Assembly: GCA_964447735.1 (NCBI GenBank)
Contig: CAYUTJ010000034.1
Coordinates: 1 to 5,889 of the forward strand
DNA: 5,889 bases
Source of the DNA: CAYSYN01 sp964447735
Lineage (GTDB): Bacteria > Patescibacteriota > Minisyncoccia > Minisyncoccales > GBS-2
Direction of reading: 5' to 3'
Position 1 is the stretch's first letter, and each line of letters opens with the position of its first letter. The notes below the pieces were generated by a model. It saw only the letters and a program-made list of their open reading frames with translations, made no database searches and was not told where the DNA came from. Shown here in pieces: positions 1-5,814 of the stretch. The position numbers and the translations under genes are program-made.

Positions 1-9
1 GCTATTTTT

Positions 10-48
10 AAAAAGGGGTATTTCGGAAAATAATCCCCTTTTATTTTT
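10..48 (+). terminator. Intrinsic terminator of an upstream gene outside the window
   Basis: AAAAGGGG at 11-18 pairs perfectly with CCCCTTTT at 35-42. A smaller inner stem, TATTT (19-23) with AAATA (28-32), closes on a CGGA loop. A T-rich tail follows at 39-48, interrupted by one A at 43. This is a classic rho-independent terminator read on the + strand. The gene it ends lies to the left of the window. Confidence 0.8.
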
Positions 49-154
49 GTCTTTTAGTAATGCTTTAATAAAATAAACGAGCAAAAATTTATACAGAGAG
101 TAGGGGAAAGACGAAGTAGTGTTTAAAATAATTAAAATTTTGTTTTTAAAAGGC

Positions 155-182
155 TTGATTTTTCAAAAAAATTTAATAAGAT
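155..182 (+). promoter_or_regulatory. Possible sigma70-type promoter for the cupin gene
   Basis: TTGATT (155-160) and TAAGAT (177-182) are separated by 16 bases and lie just upstream of the cupin Shine-Dalgarno site. Each box matches the consensus at four positions. The surroundings are so A/T-rich that chance matches are expected, so this is only a candidate. The rest of 49-194 shows purine-rich and AT-rich sequence with no supported gene or RNA. Confidence 0.35.
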
Positions 183-194
183 AAAAAGCATAAA

Positions 195-202
195 AAGGAG
201 GT
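195..202 (+). promoter_or_regulatory. Strong Shine-Dalgarno site that fixes a TTG start
   Basis: AAGGAGGT at 195-202 is a near-perfect anti-16S complement, six bases before the TTG at 209-211. No ATG or GTG in this frame fits better, so the site decides the unusual start codon. It is the only strong Shine-Dalgarno sequence in the window. Confidence 0.85.
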
Positions 203-208
203 GGTTCT

Positions 209-598
209 TTGGCAAATTATAAAGTTATTGGAGAAAGACCAAAGATTGTAGAGCTTGAAGATGAAAAAGAAGTGTTTGGAGAGGTTGAAGAAATTACTTC
301 AAGAGAATTGGGGGCAGAAAAAGCAAACATTGTTAAAGTAACTCTTTGGGGACCAGATTTTCTCCATAAACACGAAATTGCAGAAGAAACTTATGTCTGT
401 CTCAAAGGCGACGGAGAAATTTTTCTTGATGGTGAAACCTTCGATTTTTCAGAAGGGGAAAGAGTGATAATTCCTCCTGGAACTTTGCATGCTGCAAGAC
501 CAAAGAGATTTTTTGGAAAACTTGTTTTTCTTTGCATTTCTTCTCCGCCTTTTGATCCAAAAGATGTTTACAATGATCCTCGAGGGAGAGATTGGTAA
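209..598 (+). CDS. Single-domain cupin protein (Cupin_2-like)
   Basis: A 129-residue cytoplasmic protein with no signal peptide and one beta-barrel cupin domain. Cupin motif 1 is visible at residues 48-69: G48, H53, H55, E59/E60 and the closing glycine near 67-69. Motif 2 is at 83-97: G83, the PPG at 89-91 and H94. The three histidines and the glutamate form the usual metal-binding set, so a metal-binding barrel is likely. Such small cupins include sugar-phosphate isomerase-like enzymes, dioxygenases and ligand sensors, and the sequence does not choose between them. Translation starts at TTG behind a strong ribosome binding site. The gene is monocistronic, with terminators on both sides, so nothing links it to the surface-protein operon downstream. 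The fold is confident; the substrate is unknown. Confidence 0.88.
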   Translation: MANYKVIGERPKIVELEDEKEVFGEVEEITSRELGAEKANIVKVTLWGPDFLHKHEIAEETYVCLKGDGEIFLDGETFDFSEGERVIIPPGTLHAARPKRFFGKLVFLCISSPPFDPKDVYNDPRGRDW

Positions 599-612
599 AT
601 AAAAAGTTCTTT

Positions 613-639
613 ACCCGCACTATTTTTTGCGGGTTTTTT
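613..639 (+). terminator. Intrinsic terminator of the cupin gene
   Basis: ACCCGCA (613-619) pairs over seven bases with TGCGGGT (628-634) around an eight-base loop, followed by a run of six T (634-639). It lies 14 bases after the cupin stop and isolates that gene from the next operon. Confidence 0.92.
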
Positions 640-647
640 AATAGAAA

Positions 648-676
648 TTGACTTTAGGTAAAAATTAAATTAGAAT
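648..676 (+). promoter_or_regulatory. Sigma70-like promoter of the surface-hydrolase operon
   Basis: TTGACT (648-653) and TAGAAT (671-676) each match five of six consensus bases and sit exactly 17 bases apart. They lie just after the cupin terminator and just before the ATG at 694. Transcription would start near 683, leaving a leader of about ten bases with no Shine-Dalgarno sequence. Confidence 0.75.
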
Positions 677-693
677 CACTTAAATCTATAGAA

Positions 694-1722
694 ATGATAA
701 ATAAAAAAATAAGTTTTTTGTTAATTTCAGGCGTATTAATCCTTGTTATCGTTCTTGTTGCCTTTGTTTTCCCAAAAGGAAAATCTCTGAAAATCAAAAA
801 AGAGTTTGAAATTCAAGGGCTTACTTGGCGAACTTTTTCTTACTATTATAATGACTCAATTTATCAACAAGGATATAATTGGTTGGCTAACTGGCGCTTT
901 CTAAGAAAAGCTAAGAAAGCAGGGGGTAACTTTCTTTTGGTACGTGCTTTTTATAATGGAAACGATCAAGGAGGTTTAGTTGGCAATGAAGAAAAAGCAA
1001 AAAAAGTTCTCAAAGGAGCTATTGAGCAGGCTCATAAGGCAGGTTTTAAAATTTTATTAGTTCCTTATGTTGAATCAAGAGAATATTGGGTTAATAAAAA
1101 GTGGTGGCTTTCAAAAGATGTTTGGACAAAAACAGTACTGAAATGGGCTAAATTTGCTCAAGAAAATAATGTTGAGATGTTCGCTCCAGGAGTAGAAATG
1201 AATATTATTTTGAATGAATCTGAAGTAGGGGAGTGGTTCAAAGAAATTTTACCTAAAATTAGAGAAGTTTATTTTGGTATTGTTACCACAGCTGAGCATT
1301 ATGATGTGGAAAAATGGAAGATTTTAGATGAAGCTCAAGCTTTTGCAGGCTATGATTGTTTAGGTTTCACTTTCTTTCCAAGAAAAGAATATAATGGCGT
1401 TAGCGATATTAGAAGTTTTGATGACTACAAAGAATATGTAGAAAAAGAGGCCAAAGTTATTGATATGCTTTCTGAAAAGTACCATATTCAATGTAAACTT
1501 GCTGTTCCTATGGGATTGGATTATTGGAAAGAAAGCCATCTTAAAAAGCCTGTTCCTGATGCTGAAATTGTTGCTCAGGCAACTAGTTTTGGGTTAGATA
1601 TTTTAAAGAAGCACAATTTTACTGGCGTTTTTATCAGTCATTGGGCTTCAGAACCAGACCATTTTGGAAAAAATACTGCTGTTGAGGAAATGCTCCAGAA
1701 AAGGTGGACTCTGGCTGAATGA
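694..1722 (+). CDS. Membrane-anchored TIM-barrel protein, glycoside hydrolase-like (clan GH-A style), possibly catalytically altered
   Basis: A 342-residue protein. Residues 1-27 are a lysine-led hydrophobic segment, a signal anchor or uncleaved signal peptide, placing the rest outside the membrane. Residues 40-335 read as a (beta/alpha)8 barrel: a strand near 78-87 (GGNFLLVRAF), a helix with AHKAG at 113-117 and strand ILLVPY at 120-125, a strand-4 segment ending in GVEMN at 166-170, GYDCLGF at 219-225, and a last strand near 311-317 (GVFISHW). E168 sits where the clan GH-A acid/base glutamate lies, reminiscent of GH113. At strand 7 (about 267-276) there is no glutamate, where the paralogue at 4576-5772 has GELGAE. 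It may therefore be a carbohydrate-binding or altered-mechanism relative. The ATG is chosen because it yields the N-terminal hydrophobic segment. It is the first gene after the 648-676 promoter and overlaps the next gene by ATGA. Family number and substrate are not determinable by eye. Confidence 0.75.
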   Translation: MINKKISFLLISGVLILVIVLVAFVFPKGKSLKIKKEFEIQGLTWRTFSYYYNDSIYQQGYNWLANWRFLRKAKKAGGNFLLVRAFYNGNDQGGLVGNEEKAKKVLKGAIEQAHKAGFKILLVPYVESREYWVNKKWWLSKDVWTKTVLKWAKFAQENNVEMFAPGVEMNIILNESEVGEWFKEILPKIREVYFGIVTTAEHYDVEKWKILDEAQAFAGYDCLGFTFFPRKEYNGVSDIRSFDDYKEYVEKEAKVIDMLSEKYHIQCKLAVPMGLDYWKESHLKKPVPDAEIVAQATSFGLDILKKHNFTGVFISHWASEPDHFGKNTAVEEMLQKRWTLAE

Positions 1723-3035
1723 AATTGGTTAAATTTCTTGACATTGATTTTTTTTGGCAATTAAAATTAAGGAAGGTGGGAAATTTTCTTAAATTTAAGT
1801 TTTTAATTTTTGGCGGAATTTTTGCGACCGCCTTTTTAATTTTTACATTGAGCGAAGCTCAAAACTCTACAATTTGTAGTTTTGCAGGACCTGATCTTTC
1901 TTCTGATTTAATCCGTTTGACTGATTTTGTAGTTTCAGGTTCTGAAAATTTAAAAGTTGGAGATGCAATAACTGTTAGTTTCAAACTTCAAAACTTTGGA
2001 CAATCTAATTTAGAATTGGGCTTAAAAGGAATTTTTGTTGCTGGAAAAGATCCTGAAAATTCAAACCTCTCTTTTGGATTTACAAGAGCAAATACTACTT
2101 TTGAAGTTGGAGAAACAATAAAAGTTTCTGTTTCAAAAACTTTAGACAAAGCCGGAACCTGGAAGGTTTGGCCTTCTTATCATTTGTCTTTGGCAACTGG
2201 AGAAAGATTAGGGCCTGAAGAATGGCATGCTTGCACATTAAATGTTGCCCCAGAAATTCAGGATTCAGACAAAGACGGAATTCCCGATAATATTGATAAA
2301 TGTCCTCTTGAGCCAGAGACGTTTAATCAATATCAAGATGATGATGGATGTCCAGATGAAGTTCCAGAACCAGAAGATAAAATTCCACCCGAAGTTGACA
2401 TTGTAGTTTCACCAACTTCTCCTACTACTTTAGATAAAATTCAATTTGAAGCTAAAGCAAGAGATTCTTCTGGAATTAAAGAAATTAGAATTTTTATAAA
2501 TGATGAAAAAAAGATAGTTTGTAAGTCTAAATGTTCTTTAAAAGAAAAAACAATCTTTCAATGCTCAGATTTTAAAAAAATTGGAGAGAAAGAAGCTATT
2601 TGTGTTTTTGAAGAAGGACCCTTTCCAGCAGGAAAAATAACTTTTAGAGCAGAAGCTTTAGATGGCAAAGATAATTTTGGGATCTCTCTCACAAAAGAAA
2701 TTCAAGTTTCTTCCTTGGAAATTGAAATGTTTCCTCATGAAGTTGGGACCTGTTTAAGAATAATCTCTGGACAAGTTTTCAATTTTTACCCTTCCGGAAC
2801 TGATACTTTAAGAATTAAAGTTTGCAGATTAGTTCCGACTGAGGGAATAACTACTCCTTTGTGTGATTTCTCGACAATAAGTTTTATTGAGGTTTCTACA
2901 AGTTCAGATCCCGACATTTTTGAATACCAAATTCAAGTTGGTTGTTCTGGTAGATATTTAATTGAACCTGTTTATTTGCCAAGAGAAAAAAATGCAAGTG
3001 GTACGGAAGTTTTGACCCTGAAAGATATATTTTAA
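1719..3035 (+). CDS. Exported multi-domain surface protein (CARDB-like, TSP3 calcium repeat, Ig-like); probable N-terminal part of a surface protease
   Basis: A 438-residue protein. A hydrophobic stretch at 27-44 ends in SEA-QN (45-49), a plausible signal peptidase I site. Residues about 58-176 resemble a CARDB-type beta-sandwich. Residues 182-213 are a thrombospondin type-3-like calcium loop region: DSDKDGIPDNIDKCP at 182-196, then QDDDGCPD, with D182, D184, D186, D190 and D193 as likely ligands. An acidic, proline-rich linker follows to 223. Residues 224-330 resemble a bacterial Ig-like domain (DSSGIKEIRIFIN at 249-261; EEGPFPAG at 298-305). Residues 331-438 are another beta-rich region with paired cysteines. 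The start overlaps the previous stop by ATGA and has AAGGTGG 11 bases upstream. GTG at 1776 is an alternative start giving a shorter signal peptide. The C-terminal residues 425-438 look like out-of-frame read-through after an A7 run. The real protein probably continues into the protease frame. Confidence 0.8.
   Translation: MKLVKFLDIDFFWQLKLRKVGNFLKFKFLIFGGIFATAFLIFTLSEAQNSTICSFAGPDLSSDLIRLTDFVVSGSENLKVGDAITVSFKLQNFGQSNLELGLKGIFVAGKDPENSNLSFGFTRANTTFEVGETIKVSVSKTLDKAGTWKVWPSYHLSLATGERLGPEEWHACTLNVAPEIQDSDKDGIPDNIDKCPLEPETFNQYQDDDGCPDEVPEPEDKIPPEVDIVVSPTSPTTLDKIQFEAKARDSSGIKEIRIFINDEKKIVCKSKCSLKEKTIFQCSDFKKIGEKEAICVFEEGPFPAGKITFRAEALDGKDNFGISLTKEIQVSSLEIEMFPHEVGTCLRIISGQVFNFYPSGTDTLRIKVCRLVPTEGITTPLCDFSTISFIEVSTSSDPDIFEYQIQVGCSGRYLIEPVYLPREKNASGTEVLTLKDIF
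1738..1767 (+). promoter_or_regulatory. Weak candidate internal promoter within the start of the surface-protein gene
   Basis: TTGACA (1738-1743), a perfect -35 box, is followed after 18 bases by TAAAAT (1762-1767), five of six matches to a -10. Transcription would begin near 1774, just before an in-frame GTG at 1776. That GTG would start a conventional signal peptide. The boxes lie inside AT-rich coding sequence, where chance matches are common. Confidence 0.3.
2986..2993 (+). other. A7 run / slippery heptamer at the junction of two halves of one protein
   Basis: Seven consecutive A (2986-2992) are followed by T. In the frame of the upstream gene the codons are GAA AAA AAT, so 2987-2993 reads A AAA AAT and fits the X XXY YYZ pattern for -1 frameshifting. 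A -1 shift, or one extra A, moves translation into the protease frame, which is open from 2966 onward. I see no strong hairpin just downstream and no Shine-Dalgarno-like stimulator just upstream. A mutation or homopolymer sequencing error is therefore at least as likely as programmed shifting. Confidence 0.65.
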
Positions 3036-3052
3036 ATGTAGAAACTGATAGA

Positions 3053-3850
3053 TTGGAAAATAGAGATTTTCATTTTGAACCTGAAGACCTCATTTCTCTA
3101 ATTGAATCAAGAAGTTTAGATAGAGTTCCTTGCGGACTTGAGGATCTTGAAAATTTACCAAGTCGTTTTGACTGGAGAGATTTTGGATTAGTAAGCCCCA
3201 TAAAAGATCAAGCAGATTGTGGTTCTTGTTGGGCATTTGCGACTGTAGGTATGGTGGAATCTGTTTACAATGTAGAAAATTTAAGGGCTTTAAATCCTGA
3301 TTTGTCAGAGCAAAATTTAGTTTCCAATTGTTATCCTCCAGCTTCTTGTTTCGGAAGAAACGCTTCTGTCGAAGCTGGCTTAGATACTCTTGAATTTATC
3401 AAAACAAATGGAATAGTAGATGAAGACTGTTTTCCTTATCAATCAGGAGACTGTGATGTTTATGATAGTGATTTAAAAAGAGTAGTTTGTAGAGATTCTT
3501 GTTCCTGTTCTGAGGTAAGTTGTTCAAATCCCTGCGATTGCAATTTTTGTTCAGATTGGACAAACAGATTGTGGAGAATATTAGATTATGGAATGCCCGA
3601 AATTCATCTTGCCAGACTCGATAGGAAGAAGGCTCTTTTGCGTTACGGACCCTTGGAAGTCTGTGGAGCTGGCCATTGCGTGGTGCTTATTGGCTGGGAT
3701 GATTCTGTGGAGAGTTGGATTATAAAAAATAGCTGGGGAATAGATTGGGAGGATTTGGGATTTGGTTATGTGAGATATAGAGATCCTTGGAGAAGCGAAA
3801 GGACATGGGTAGAGCGTACTTATTATGTTAAGGGAATAATCTCTCCATGA
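3053..3850 (+). CDS. Papain-family (C1A) cysteine peptidase domain; probable C-terminal part of the upstream surface protein
   Basis: A 265-residue papain-like thiol protease. The hallmark set is complete: oxyanion Q53 and nucleophile C59 in DQADCGSCWAF, the structural LSEQNLV at 84-90, catalytic H208 in GHCVVLIGW, and N226 in KNSWG. RFDWRDFG at 38-45 marks the start of the mature-type domain, and no ERFNIN-type prodomain is visible. An insert at 126-166 holds nine cysteines, implying disulfides or metal and an extracytoplasmic location. Yet this reading frame has no signal peptide, and its TTG start has no Shine-Dalgarno site. The same frame is open back to 2966 and encodes protein-like sequence (YGSFDPERYILNVETD) just before the TTG. 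I therefore infer it is normally joined to the gene at 1719-3035, giving about 710 residues. It overlaps the next gene by ATGA. The activity call is confident; the true start is doubtful. Confidence 0.9.
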   Translation: MENRDFHFEPEDLISLIESRSLDRVPCGLEDLENLPSRFDWRDFGLVSPIKDQADCGSCWAFATVGMVESVYNVENLRALNPDLSEQNLVSNCYPPASCFGRNASVEAGLDTLEFIKTNGIVDEDCFPYQSGDCDVYDSDLKRVVCRDSCSCSEVSCSNPCDCNFCSDWTNRLWRILDYGMPEIHLARLDRKKALLRYGPLEVCGAGHCVVLIGWDDSVESWIIKNSWGIDWEDLGFGYVRYRDPWRSERTWVERTYYVKGIISP

Positions 3851-4503
3851 AGAATAAATTTTTAAAATTTAAAATTTATCTTTTCGCCTTTTTTGTTTTG
3901 TTTTTTGGATTTTTTCTTTTTAAAAATTCAGCATTTTCTCTTTTAAACCCATCTGCTGTTTATTGTAGAGCTTTGGGGTATGAATATTTAATTGAAAATA
4001 CACCAAAGGGGCAAAGAGGGCTTTGCAAACTTCCAAATGGCAAAGTAGTTTCAGCTTGGCAATTTTTAAGAGGAGAGGTAGCTCAAGATTTTAGTTTTTG
4101 TAAAAAGCAAGGATATGATATAAAAACAGTTCAGGATCCTCAAAAATGCGCTTCAGTTTTTAGTTCAAAATGCGCAGTTTGTGTCTTAGAAGATGGAAAG
4201 GAAGTTGAAGTAACAAAACTTATGAATTTGAGTTTTTATGAATCTACTTGCGGAGATAAAGTATGTTCAGACCCTGAAAATTATAAGACTTGTCCTAAAG
4301 ATTGTCCTTCAGGAAGTGCCGATGGTTATTGCGATGGAATAAAAGATGGAATTTGTGACCCTGATTGTCAAAAGGAAGCTGACCCTGACTGTTTAAAACC
4401 AAAGGGTATTTCGAGTTTGTATTGGATAATTGGAGTGATTGTTACTCTTTTAATCGCTGGTTCAATTTTTCTTCCAAAAATTTTAAAGAAAAAGAAAAAA
4501 TAA
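3847..4503 (+). CDS. DUF333-like and cysteine-rich membrane-anchored protein
   Basis: A 218-residue protein. Residues 8-31 are a very hydrophobic signal peptide. Residues 34-80 match the DUF333 pattern seen in putative hemolysin/YoaF-like proteins: NPSAVYC at 34-40, C60, LPNG at 62-65, W71 and FLRGE at 73-77. A middle section carries C85, C101, C109 and C112. Residues 135-182 form an eight-cysteine module (C135, C140, C149, C153, C162, C170, C174, C182) with acidic CGDKVC, DGICDPDC and DPDC blocks. A transmembrane helix at about 189-209 and a lysine tail (211-218) anchor it, cysteine-rich face outside. The ATG overlaps the protease stop (ATGA), with AAGGGA 11 bases upstream, so the two are translationally coupled. 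DUF333 has no established biochemical role. A partner or regulator of the protease is inference from coupling only. Confidence 0.78.
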   Translation: MKNKFLKFKIYLFAFFVLFFGFFLFKNSAFSLLNPSAVYCRALGYEYLIENTPKGQRGLCKLPNGKVVSAWQFLRGEVAQDFSFCKKQGYDIKTVQDPQKCASVFSSKCAVCVLEDGKEVEVTKLMNLSFYESTCGDKVCSDPENYKTCPKDCPSGSADGYCDGIKDGICDPDCQKEADPDCLKPKGISSLYWIIGVIVTLLIAGSIFLPKILKKKKK

Positions 4504-4536
4504 AAATAATCAATAAATCAATTTGTTTTGCTGGTT

Positions 4537-4555
4537 TGAAAAAGCCGATTTTTCA
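4537..4555 (+). repeat. Short AT-rich inverted repeat in the 72-base gap before the second glycoside hydrolase
   Basis: TGAAAAA (4537-4543) and TTTTTCA (4549-4555) form a perfect seven-base stem around GCCGA. No T-run follows, so it is not a standard terminator. It could weakly stabilise or attenuate the operon transcript between the two genes. The gap contains no convincing promoter or Shine-Dalgarno site. Confidence 0.4.
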
Positions 4556-4575
4556 TGAGAAAATGAGAAAAGTTT

Positions 4576-5772
4576 ATGAAAGAATTTAAAATAAAAGACT
4601 CGCCAAAAGTTGATAAACCACGAATAAAATCAGCCAATACGAAAATGTCGACTTGGTTAAATAAAAAACAAAGAGGTTTTGCACTTACGCATTTAATTAT
4701 TAGTATTGGCATTATAATTTTACTCACTGGAATATTATATCTTTGGGTTACCAATACATTCCAGTTTGGTGGTTTTTCAAGAAAGAGCGTACCCCTATCT
4801 GAACCTTCTGAGAGAAAAGTTGAGAGATCCCCTGAAACATCTAAAACAGAAGGACAGGAGTTACCTAAACCTGAAGAAGAGTCGTCGGAAGTACCTAAAG
4901 GGGAATCAGAAATAAAGAGTGAATCCTTAGAATATCAAAGACAAAATATATCTTTTTTGAAATTCATTTCCAGCGAGAATTGTATGTATTTTTTGGATTC
5001 TGATGAAATAGAAGAATTGAAAGGACTGAATATTAATGGTATTAGAATTTGTCCTCTTTATAGCGTTTCGCCAGATGGAAATGTAAAAGAAGATGTACCG
5101 GAATTTCTGATAGTTAATTTAATTAAGAAAGCTCATCAAGCAGGTTTGACAGTTTTTTTGGAAATTAATTTTGCCGGCCCACCGAAAGCTGGTGAATTTG
5201 GTGGTTTCCCGCATTTAACAGATCCTATTTTTGTTGAAAAAATTTATGACCTTGCTTTTTATTGGGCAAAAATTGCAGAGAAAGAGAGTGTTGAGTTTTA
5301 CTCTCCTTTGAATGAACCTAATGCCACTTTTGGTAATTTAAATTTAGTTAATAACTGGATAGAGAAATCTCAAAAATTGAAATCTGTGTTTTTTGGAAAC
5401 TTAGTTTTAAAATTTGCTGATATTGGTCCGGAAAAGATTGAAAATATAAACGGATACGATTATTTAGCTTTTGACATAATGTGGGGAGACGCAAGATATC
5501 AGGAATTAAGAGATCATTTAAAAAGAGCAATCGAAAAAGGAAATAACTTAAAACAACAATATGGTTTGAAAGGATTTTTCTTTGGAGAATTAGGAGCTGA
5601 AAGATCAAGGGTTTCAAAGGATGTGCAAGCTGAAATTTTCAAAACAATTTTTCAAGAAACTTGGGGAAAGGTTGATGGATATTGCTTTTTGGGCTGGTCG
5701 AATTTAGAATTTTCTTTCAGAGATAACGAAAAAGCAATAGAAATAATAAAAACCTGGTATTCGAAAATTTAA
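4576..5772 (+). CDS. Membrane-anchored clan GH-A-type glycoside hydrolase with prepilin-like N-terminus
   Basis: A 398-residue protein. Residues 31-58 contain RGFALTHLIISIGIIILL, resembling a type IV prepilin signal (cleavage between G34 and F35) but with His instead of Glu at +5. It may equally act as a plain membrane anchor. Residues 71-118 are a charged Glu/Pro/Ser/Lys linker. Residues 125-395 form a TIM-barrel hydrolase domain: GIRICPLY at 155-162, AHQAGLTVFLEIN at 186-198, the strand-4 motif SPLNEPN with acid/base E247 preceded by N246, GYDYLAFD at 293-300, the strand-7 motif FFGELGAE with nucleophile E338, and CFLGWSN at 370-376. Both retaining-mechanism glutamates are present, so it is probably active on an external beta-linked glycan, but the family and substrate are unclear. 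The start is uncertain. ATG at 4576 has only weak GAG-type Shine-Dalgarno support. Met24 (4645) would give a ten-residue leader of normal prepilin length. It is a paralogue of the protein at 694-1722. Confidence 0.82.
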   Translation: MKEFKIKDSPKVDKPRIKSANTKMSTWLNKKQRGFALTHLIISIGIIILLTGILYLWVTNTFQFGGFSRKSVPLSEPSERKVERSPETSKTEGQELPKPEEESSEVPKGESEIKSESLEYQRQNISFLKFISSENCMYFLDSDEIEELKGLNINGIRICPLYSVSPDGNVKEDVPEFLIVNLIKKAHQAGLTVFLEINFAGPPKAGEFGGFPHLTDPIFVEKIYDLAFYWAKIAEKESVEFYSPLNEPNATFGNLNLVNNWIEKSQKLKSVFFGNLVLKFADIGPEKIENINGYDYLAFDIMWGDARYQELRDHLKRAIEKGNNLKQQYGLKGFFFGELGAERSRVSKDVQAEIFKTIFQETWGKVDGYCFLGWSNLEFSFRDNEKAIEIIKTWYSKI

Positions 5773-5778
5773 ATTGAG

Positions 5779-5808
5779 CTGTCAACTTGAGTTAAAAAAT
5801 GATATAAT
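5779..5808 (+). promoter_or_regulatory. Extended -10 promoter for a nearly leaderless gene
   Basis: TATAAT (5803-5808) is a perfect -10 box preceded by TG at 5800-5801 (extended -10). CTGTCA (5779-5784), four of six matches, lies 18 bases upstream as the -35. Counting seven bases past the -10 puts the transcription start at about 5815, the A of the ATG. This implies a leaderless mRNA. Confidence 0.75.
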
Positions 5809-5814
5809 AAATTC

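Noticed and set aside
121..190. AT palindromes and A/T runs before the cupin gene as a possible operator or small RNA
   Set aside because: The runs are what AT-rich spacer sequence produces by chance. There is no G/C-anchored stem and no terminator to define an RNA.
402..620. Minus-strand open frame opposite the cupin gene
   Set aside because: It is a shadow of a well-supported cupin gene, has no domain-like sequence, and would run through the terminator at 613-639.
1719..3850. Alternative genetic code with TGA recoded, as in some candidate-phylum bacteria
   Set aside because: TGA ends two genes at ATGA overlaps (1719-1722 and 3847-3850) exactly where the next gene starts, and the domains finish there, so standard code 11 fits.
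4537..4555. Hairpin considered as a terminator separating the operon from the second hydrolase
   Set aside because: The stem is almost all A-T and no T-run follows on the + strand, so it is unlikely to terminate transcription.
4518..4754. Minus-strand open frame opposite the start of the second glycoside hydrolase
   Set aside because: Low-complexity, no ribosome binding site, and fully explained by AT-rich coding sequence on the + strand. The same applies to 5348-5617.
5757..5785. Minus-strand TTGACA (reverse of TGTCAA at 5780-5785) as a divergent promoter
   Set aside because: No acceptable -10 box lies 16-18 bases further on the minus strand, and no minus-strand gene follows.
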